This document shows positions 1 through 9,500 of a DNA stretch of 64,000 bases, one piece after another. Position numbers and translations under genes: made by a program. Position 1 is the stretch's first letter; each line of letters starts with the position of its first letter. Source of the DNA: Cordylochernes scorpioides (Eukaryota > Arthropoda > Arachnida > Pseudoscorpiones > Chernetidae); the NCBI GenBank assembly GCA_030710605.1, contig CP092880.1, positions 17,833,649 through 17,897,648 of the forward strand, read 5' to 3'. A model generated the notes under the pieces. The model was not told where the DNA came from. It saw only the letters and a list, made by a program, of their open reading frames with translations, and made no database searches.

Positions 1-35
1 TGGAGAGGTGTCCTCTAAAGAGAGGTTCAACTGTA
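1..35. mobile_element. Right end of a CAGTAGAACCTCC-type MITE (cut by window edge)
   Basis: TGGAGAGGTGTCCTCTAAAG followed by AGAGGTTCAACTG/TA, the terminal sequence of the family. Confidence 0.7.
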
Positions 36-56
36 ATACATAATACAATTACAATA

Positions 57-233
57 CAGTAGAACCTACCTGTAAAGGACAACACCTAATTGCAGAGTCA
101 AAGTATTCTTTAGGGAAAGATGTCCTCTTACCGGAGAGTTGTAAATTGCAAAAATGGCAATTTTGCATATGAAAACTGTCTTTTGTGGAGAGGTGTCCGC
201 TAGTGGGGTGTCTGCTAAAGGGAGGTTCTACTG
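57..233. mobile_element. CAGTAGAACCTCC-type MITE (Tc1/mariner-pogo group)
   Basis: 177 bp with inverted ends CAGTAGAACCTACCTG and the complement of CAGTAGAACCTCCCTT, flanked by TA on both sides. Family copies share internal GGACA/TGTCC blocks. TA targets and CAGTNGAACCTC ends point to pogo/Tigger-type transposases; no coding copy is present here. It sits inside a remnant whose right end (ACGAACTTTTGGGACAACCT, about 305-330) matches the mariner-like element at 25171-25731. Confidence 0.85.
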
Positions 234-360
234 TACAAAGACCTTATACATAACAGCGAATAATATTATGGTGAATAATATTGGTAATTCAGTTTTTTGC
301 AAGTGTTTACGAACTTTTGGGACAACCTTGTAAAAGACAGCATATGTAAGAGTGGAGACA

Positions 361-575
361 TCAGTTAGGGGTGGTACAGCCAAGTAGAGCCGACACCATC
401 TCTGGGTCACACTCTCTCCAGCTGTCCTCGCTGCTGTCCGCCGCCATGCGCAGGTCGCTGTCAGCAGCACGGGCCATAGAACTGCTCACACTACGGCTGG
501 CCGAGCCGTGGAGACCACCTAGCTGGGGCAGATCATGGGCCAGTCTGAATGCCACGGACAATGTCAGCCCACCTC
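361..575 (-). CDS. cutc: CutC last coding exon
   Basis: Opens after a GCAG acceptor with GA, completing the Gly codon begun by exon 3851-3884, so the join reads ILA-GGGLTLSVAF. It ends at a TGA whose complement occupies 361-363. It encodes about 70 residues with the family HGSAS block and a C-terminal helix (EMVSALLG). The middle is rich in Ser, Ala and Asp and less conserved. No AATAAA was seen between 361 and the window edge. Confidence 0.9.
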
Positions 576-3500
576 CTGCCATCATCCCGTTTATCTGAGT
601 CAGGCAAAGTCACCAGAGAAATATCAACCAATTTTTTTATTTAGTACAGTTCTTCTTCTTCTTCTTCTTTCTTGCTTATCCCTAGTACACGTGGTACAGG
701 CCATGATAATTATGGTGGATAGAAGTAGGCGACTACTTTTATTGTAAGTGCACCACATGTCTACACATGTGAAGAGCAGTTCGACTTTACACTTACAAAT
801 GTGCCATAGCCCCGTTTGGTTACTTGCATTCGCTGGTTGGGTTGGACTTTTACAAGAATCGAGGACCATTGGGGCATTTTTTTTTTGTAAATCAGAAAAA
901 AAGTGCCCAATGCGGGAATCGAACCGGGTCATAGTGGTAGAAAACCAACAGTTTAGACCATCCTTCCACAGACCCCCATTTTAGTACAGTAGAACCTCCA
1001 AGTGATAACACCAAATCCAAATAAATAAACACACTATTTATTTAATAATGCATTAGCACACCATCTGTTATGAAAATTCGAAACTATTATAGACACGTAT
1101 GATTCTTTTAAAATTCTTTTAAGGGCAGTAGAAATTATTTTATTTTTAAAAGAATCATTTGCGTCTATAATAGTTTCGAATTTACACTATTTATTTATTT
1201 GGATTTGGTCTTATTGCTTTGTGTTTATAATCTATAACCCAACTTGTGCCTTATCAGTAGAACCTCCCTATAAAGGACACCTAATTGCAGAGCTAAAGTG
1301 TCCTTTATAGAGAGGTGTCCTCTTACCGGAGAGTTGCTAAATAGTCTTCTTCTTCTTCTTTCTTATCTCCACTCAATCATATTAGAGTATCAAGCTTGTA
1401 GAGCTTGAGACTTGACAACCATCATGACTGGGTTAAGTAGAATGCATCTACCTTTGTCATTAAGACTGGGAGCACTACTCAGTGGCAGGCCGACTTAGCT
1501 GCAAAAGAAATGACCGCCTCTGACATGAGGAACAGATGCCATGTACAGTCACTCTTAACATGTAGTACAAACGCTGCTCATCTTGTATCCCTGGATCAAG
1601 AGCCCTTACAGGGTACTATCAGCCGGGTCAGCTGAGCCCAGGTTTTTTACTGAGCTTGTTACTGCTCCCCCTCCTCCTTTTTCATCTGGGCTCGGGACCA
1701 GCAAAGGCGGAGTTGCTAAATAGTAAAAATGGTAAATTTGCAAATGAAAATTGTCCTTTATAGAGAGGTGTCTTCTAGCACAAGTGCCGTCTCATGGAGG
1801 TTCTACTGTACTCAATGACTCGCTATCACTCACCTCAAGGCAATGATAATTTTGAATCCTATTTTCTACTGTATATATAGAATGTGTGTGTGTGTGTATA
1901 AACAGGTGGCCCATAAGTCCCGAATATCCTTCTATTTTTTTATTCAAAATTAAAAGACGAACTAGAGAATAACGTACAGTTAAACCTGTCTATAGCGCCC
2001 CTCTAAATAGCACCTTCCTCTCTATAGCGCCCTATTTTAAATATGTAGTACGATGCGATTTACATTAAAAGTGACCTGTCTATAGCTTCCCCTCTAAATA
2101 GCACCTTCCTCTCTATAGCGCCCTATTTTAAATATGTAGTACGATGCAATTTACATTAAAAGTGACCTGTCTATAGCTTCCCCTCTAAATAGCGCCTTCC
2201 CCTCTATAGTGCCCGATTTTAAATATGTAGTACGATGCAATTTACATTAAAAGTGACCTGTCTATAGCGCCCCCTCTAAATAGCACCTTCCTCTCTATAG
2301 CACCCGATTTTAAATACGTAGTATGATGCAATTTACATTAAAAGTGACCTGTCTATAGCTCCCCCTCTAAATAGCACCTCCCTCTCTATAGCACCCGATT
2401 TTAAATACGTAGTATGATGCAATTTACATTAAAAGTGACCTGTCTATAGCGCCCCCTCTAAATAGCACCTTCCTCTCTATAGCACCCGATTTTAAATACG
2501 TAGTATGATGCAATTTACATTAAGTGACCTGTCTATAGCTCCCCCTCTAAATAGCACCTCCCTCTCTAGAGTGCCCGATTTTTAATACATAGTACAAAGC
2601 GATTTACATTAAAAATGACCTGTCTATAGCTTCCCCTCTAAATATCACCTACCTCTCTATAGCGCCCGATTTTAAATACATAGTACCATGCGATTTACAT
2701 TAAAAGTGACCTGTCTATAGCGCCCCCTCTAAATAGCACCTTCCTCTCTATAGCGCCCGATTTTAAATACATAGTACAATGCGATTTACATTAATAATGA
2801 CCTGTCTATAGCACCCCTTCTCTATAGCATCCTATTTTGGTGAGTCCCAAGAGGGGGCGCTATAGACAACAGGTTTAACTGTATTTATATATTTTTTATT
2901 CTAGATGGCTTTTTAATTTTTATTAAAAATATAAAAGTTTTCAGGAATTATATCCAGGAGATTTGAATCAATTAATATAATACTTGGATAATAGTTTAAA
3001 TATAGGAATTAAAAACAATCAATTTTTTTTATTATTATCCCCTAGTAGATGTGATACAAGGCCATGATAATCATGGTGGGTAGAAGTAGGCAAAGGCTCT
3101 TACTGTAAGTGCATTTCATGTCTACACATGTGAAAAGCAGTTTGACTTTTGCACTTACCAAATGTGCCAGAGTCCCATTTTGTTACTTGCATTCACTGGT
3201 AGGGTTGGACTTTTGCAAGAATCAAAGGCCATGGAGCCTTTTTTTTTTTTTTTTCAATCAGAAAAAGTGCCCAATTCGTAATTTGATTTCAGGTCGTAGT
3301 ATTCAAAAACTAATGGTTTAGATCACTTTCTCACACCCAATTTAAAATAAAAAGGTTAAGCCGTTAAATATATAAAGCTATAGAGAGAGAGAATTACAAT
3401 TACAGTAGAACTACCTCCCTGTAAAGGACAACCCCTAATTGCAGAGCCAAAGTGTTCTTTTAGAGAGAGGTGTCCTCTTACTGTAGAGTCTACGTATTCT

Positions 3501-6500
3501 TCGTAGATCTTGAAATACGTGGTGTCACTGGAGACCCGCTGGCGATTCTCCACTAAACTCTGCAGCGCTGGCAGAGGCGCCATATTCATTGTACATAGTG
3601 TATATAATCCATATTATCTTTTTTTTAAATAGTGCAGACTGTGCACTTTGTATGTATTGACAAGATGTCAATAAAATTATTTTAATTGTCAATTGTCTTA
3701 CTGGAGAGTTGCTAAATTGTGAAAATGGTAATTTTACAAATGAAAACTGTCCTTTGTGGAGAGGTGTCCACTAAAGAGAGGTTCTACTGTGATATTTTTG
3801 GCATCTGTGCACTTGTAACTGGTGTGGTAGCATGTGGGTCATTCACTCACCAGCTAGGATAGAGATCTTGTCACCAAACTTGTCCTGCAGCACAAGTATG
3901 TATCAGTAACCTCAGGTAACCTGGATGTACAAACAAGTTTGTAATAGTGTTGAAGGATGAACAAGTTAGTTGGCCTGAGAACAAATCCCAAATTTACAAG
4001 TTTTAAGACAGTAGGCAAAGGTTATTGTAGGTGGCTTTAATTTAGGACCTACTCACTATCTATCACAACTTATCAAAAATTACAGCCGGAAAAAGCAAAA
4101 ACACACTTTGTTTATTTTTTGAAAAGTTTAGAACAAAAAGCAAGCGCTGCCTTCTCACGTGCCTGCCAGCAAGCTCTAACGTGCCTGCCAGCGAGCTTCT
4201 CATGCACCTGCCAGCGAGCTTCTCATGCACCTGCCAGCGAGCTTCTCATGCACCTGCCAGCGAGCTTCTCATGCACCTGCTAGCGAGTTCCTCATGCACC
4301 TGCCAGCGAGCTTCTCATGCACCTGCCAGCGAGCTTCTCATGCACCTGCCAGCGAGCTCTAACGTGCCTGCCAGCGAGCTTCTCATGCACCTGCCAGCGA
4401 GCTTCTCATGCACCTGCCAGCGAGCTTCTCATGCACCTGCCAGCGAGCTTCTCATGCACCTGCCAGCGAGCTTCTCATGCACCTGCCAGCGAGCTTCTCA
4501 TGCACCTGCCAGCGAGCTTCTCATGCACCTGCCAGCGAGCTTCTCATGCACCTGCCAGCGAGCTCTAACGTGCCTGCCAGCGAGCTTCTCATGCACCTGC
4601 CAGCGAGCTTCTCATGCGCCTGCCAGCGAGCTTCTCATGCACCTGCCAGCGAGCTCTAACGTGCCTGCCAGCGAGCTTCTCATGCACCTGCCAGCGAGCT
4701 CTAACGTGCCTGCCAGCGAGCTTCTCATGCACCTGCCAGCGAGCTTCTCATGCGCCTGCCAGCGAGCTTCTCATGCACCTGCCAGCGAGCTTCTCATGCG
4801 CCCGCCAGCGAGCTTCTCATGCGCCCGCCAGCGAGCTTCTCATGCACCTGCCAGCAAGCTTCTCATGCGCCTGCCAGCGAGCTTCTCATGCACCTGCCAG
4901 CAAGCTTCTCATGCACCTGCTAGCGAGTTTCTCATGCACCTGCCAGCAAGCTTCTCATGCACCTGCTAGCGAGTTCCTCATGCACCTGCCAGCGTGCTTC
5001 TCATGCACCTGCCAGCAAGCTTCTCATGCACCTGCCAGCAAGCTTCTCATGCACCTGCTAGCGAGTTTCTCATGCACCTGCCAGCAAGCTTCTCATGCAC
5101 CTGCTAGCGAGTTTCTCATGCACCTGCCAGCAAGCTTCTCATGCACCTGCTAGCGAGTTTCTCATGCACCTGTCAGCGTGCTTCTCATGCACCTGTCAGC
5201 GTGCTTCTCATGCGCCTGCCAGCGAGCTTCTCATGTGCCTGCCAGCAAGCTTCTCATGCACCTGTCAGCGTGCTTCTCATGCGCCTGCCAGCGTGCTTCT
5301 CATGTGCCTGCCAGCGAGCTTCTCACGTGCCTGCCAGCGAGCTAGCTTCTCACACGCCTGTCAGCGAGCTATCTTTCTAATTCCATTCTCCAGCCAACAA
5401 TGCAAATATATATACATAACTATAAAATTCTGCATATGTCCATATCTAAAATGAAATAATTATAAATAAGACTTGAAAATATGCACATGAGTCTATGCCC
5501 ACTGTGACAATTATTTTTCAACAACATTCAGATTTTTATTTTCAACATTCATTGAAAAATTGTATCATCAGCAAGAATTAGGGGCTTAGTTGGGAAATAC
5601 TAATTTGACTCATCCGACTACATTGGATAGAGTTGTTGTTTCTGATCCCTTTGTGCAAAGATTACACGAATTCCATGGGTCCATACTCCTCAAGCTATTT
5701 TATCAGGCTTTGTGGACCAATTAAAGGAACTCACTGACTTGACGGTCACCAAGATTATACATCAAGCTCAAGACAGGGATGGTTGGTGTTGCATCATGTT
5801 TGGGATGCAATATGTACAGTGGGCCACAATGTTCGATTGCTCGAGGAGCATGAACTCATGGAATTCGTGTAATCTTTACACAAGGGGATAAGAAACAACA
5901 ACATTCAATCGCGAATAAAAGGATTTAATCAACCTTCTAAGAATCCTAACAACATCCAAGCAAACTTCCCTCAGTACTCACCAACAGTTGAGCCAAGAGT
6001 TCCGGTCCGGTGGGTCGCTGGAAGATCCCGGTCAGCAGGTTTGAGAACCCCAGGGAACAGACAGTTGAGAGACTGCTGATAGGATCCTCCACCAGATCAA
6101 AGGCTGCAGTACTGGTGAGTGGAAGTCTGTAGGGTATGTGGTTTGTTACCTCTGTGGAAGGTACAGGGGAGAGGGTGGGCCAGTTCTGCACAAGCCACCA
6201 GTACTGTAAAGTACATCCTGGGTGGTACAACTAGAGCAGTAATAAGCTCATAGAGGAAGCAGTATAGGCATAAGGTATAGGGAACAGCATAAGGTACAGG
6301 AGAGAGAATGGGCCAGTTCTGCACCAATCACCAGTACTGTAAAAGTACATCCTGGGTGGGACAACTAAGGCAGTAACAACTTCATAAGAGAGGCAGCATA
6401 AGCAAACACTCCTGGACCACTCACTGTAGTTTGGTCTAGTTTATTTTACAAAGATTAGCAGATAGGATCGTGGAACTGTCTGTAACAGGGGAAGATTGTG

Positions 6501-9500
6501 CTCAGTCTCACCAAAGAAGTTTTACCGAGGTGATCCTAGTAGATAGAATTATTTTATCTTGAAGTAAGTATCGCCCTTGTCTTTGTCAAATTCTAGTATT
6601 TACCAATGATGAGACACAATTTGGATTATAGTTTAGAACTACAAGGCAACAAGACCAAATCCAAATAAATAAATAGTGTGTGACATTTCAGTAAAACAAC
6701 ATTTTTACCATCAAAATAAAAAAAAAAAAAGTCTAAACATCTTTTAATTATATTTATATAATTTTAAAATAGTCTTTTGTCTGATGATGGTAACAACGCT
6801 GTAACCGAAACGTTACACACTCTTAATATATTTGGACTGGCCCGGCTGATAGTACCCTGTAAGGGCTCCTTAATCCAGGGATACAAGATGAGCAGCATTT
6901 GTACTCCATGTTAGGAATGGCTGCACATGGTGTCTGTTCTTCATGTCAGAGGTGGCCATTTCTTCTTCTTTCTTATCTCCACTCAATCATATTAGGGTAT
7001 CAAGCTTTGACAACCATCATGACTGGGTGAAGTAGAATGCGTCTTCCTTTGTCATTAAGACTGGGAGCACTACTCAGTGGCAGGCCGACTTAGCTCCGAA
7101 AGAAATGGCCGCCTCTGACATGAGGAACAGATGCCATGTGAAGCTGCTCCTAACATGGAGTACAAATACTGCTCATCCTGTATACCTGGATCAGGAGCCA
7201 TTACAGGGTACTATCAGCCTGGCCAGCTGAGCCCAGGTTTTTTAGCAAGCTTGTTACTGCTCCCCCTCCTCCTTTTTCATCCGGGCTTGGGACTGGCAAA
7301 GGCGGAGTTCGGCCATTTCTTTTGGAGCTAAGTCGGCCTGCTACTAAGTAGTGCTCCCAGTCTTAATGACGAAGGCAGACGCAATCTACTTCACCCAGTC
7401 ATGATGGTTATCAAGTCTCAAGCTCTACAAGCTTGATACCCTAATATGATTGAGTGGAGATAAGAAAGAAGAAGAGAATTTATTTGGATTTGGTCTTATT
7501 GCCTTGTAGTTCTAATTTATAATCCAAATTGTGCCTTATCACACACATGTACTTGGGATAATAAAAATAATTTTAAAACAAGATAGCTAATAATTGAGAC
7601 CTTCCAGCCAGTCCCAATTACTGGGAGTTGATCCTACTCACCCATGAGTTTCTTGCAGAGGTCTTCATCCACCGTCCTGTTCCTGTGAAAGCAGGGGTTC
7701 AGTCATCTTTGATTTGAAAGGTAGGAAAAACATGGCTTCGCTTCAACCCTTTCCACTCAGTTGAATACTAAGCTCCTCTATATTCGGACTAAAGATTCTC
7801 CCAAATATGAAGTAAAAGTTAATTTAAAATATACACTCATAGACAAAACTTAAGGAAGCTGTACCTTTTAGCATGTACAGTAGAACCTACCTGTAAAGGA
7901 CATCTAATTGCAGAGCCAAAGTGCCTTTTAGGGAGAGGTGTCCTCTTACCGGAGAGTTGCTAAATTGCAAAAATGGTAACTTTGGAAATGAAAACTGTCC
8001 TTTATAGAGAGGTGTCCTCTAGCGCCAGTGTCCTCTCATGGAGGTTCTACTGTATATCAGGATACAGACAATAACTCTGAATGATATTTGATACACATTG
8101 ACCTTTATTGAAAACACATGAGATAACCAAGTGTGAACAAAATTGCCTTTATCTCTAAAATAAAAATAGATGACCGGCGGCAACAAAGACATTCCACTTT
8201 CTTAAGTTTTGTCCATTAGTGTATATTGTGAAAGATGCTTATTTTTATTATAAAATGGAGCGATATCTTCATCTCAGGTCTACTGGACCTGATATCAATA
8301 TTAATCAAGTCAAGCCTGAGGAAGGAACTAACCAATTTTATAACAAAAAGAAAAAAACTTACATAAATCATATTTCACTTTTACTACAGTAGAACATCTC
8401 TGTAATGGACAACACCTAGTTGCAGAGCCAAAGTGCCCTTCAGGGAGAGGTGTCCTCTTACTGGAGTGTTGCTCAATAGTAAAAATGGTAATTTTGGGTA
8501 TAAAAACTGTCCTTTGTAGAGAGATGTCCTCTAGCGGGAGTGTCATCTCGTGGGGATTCTACTGTATCAAGTTTTATGGCCCCAAATGCCAAATGCCAAA
8601 AATACATGGCCCCAAATTATATTTAAAAAAAAAAACACATAAAATATCACAATTACATAAATATAAATGCAAGGTAATAGGACCAACTTCAAATAGATAA
8701 ATAGTGTGTGACGTTTCAGTAACAGCATTGTTATCATCAGTCAAAAGTACTGACAGGATTTGGTCTTAATACCTTGTTTTTCTAATCTATAATCCAAATT
8801 GTACCTTATCAAGAACAATGTGGTTAGAACGTCATAGTTCTAAAGTTCCCAAGTGCCAAGTCCCGATTGTTTTAACCATGTTTAACAGCGATATGATTAT
8901 GACACAACATAAAACCTTAGTTCCAAGTAATGTTGGTATAATGAGGTCCAACTATAATTTATATATATTTTTAATAAAAATAATTTCTTACTGCGCTCCT
9001 GCTGTACAATGATAAAAATATTCCTTCAGTGGGATGAACCCCTTCAGCAGTTTGATCCTCACTTTTAAGCTGGGCTCGAATTGCAGGATAAATTTGCTTA
9101 AAATCATTAAATTGTGTTGTTATTGTTTCTAATCCCCTTGTGTAAAGATTACACCAATTCCATGAGTTCATTCTCCTCGAGCTGTTTTATGATAATCAGC
9201 AGCCTCTCCCAAAGGTCCTATTTAGTACATATAATACAAGCCAAAATGTGTTCTGGAGCTGCAGGTGCCGAGCTACATTTTGGGTGAGTGGGGTAGATTT
9301 TGTTATTATTTTCTATCTTCAATGGCTATTAAATTGTACTTGTGCTCAGAGTGGTGGTGCACTAGCATCTACACCAGGAATAACCCCCTTCAAGCCTCAA
9401 AGCAGTCTGGTAGATTAAGCTAGTGAAACCATTGAGAGGGTTCCACACTGATAAAACAATTTCCCCCCTTATACATTTAATTTTCTTCTATTAAAGAGTA

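Noticed and set aside
4160-5365. CRISPR array
   Set aside because: Repeats are contiguous without spacers, and the DNA is eukaryotic.
4181-5454. Several overlapping plus-strand ORFs of up to 262 codons
   Set aside because: They are one 23-bp tandem repeat read in all three frames.
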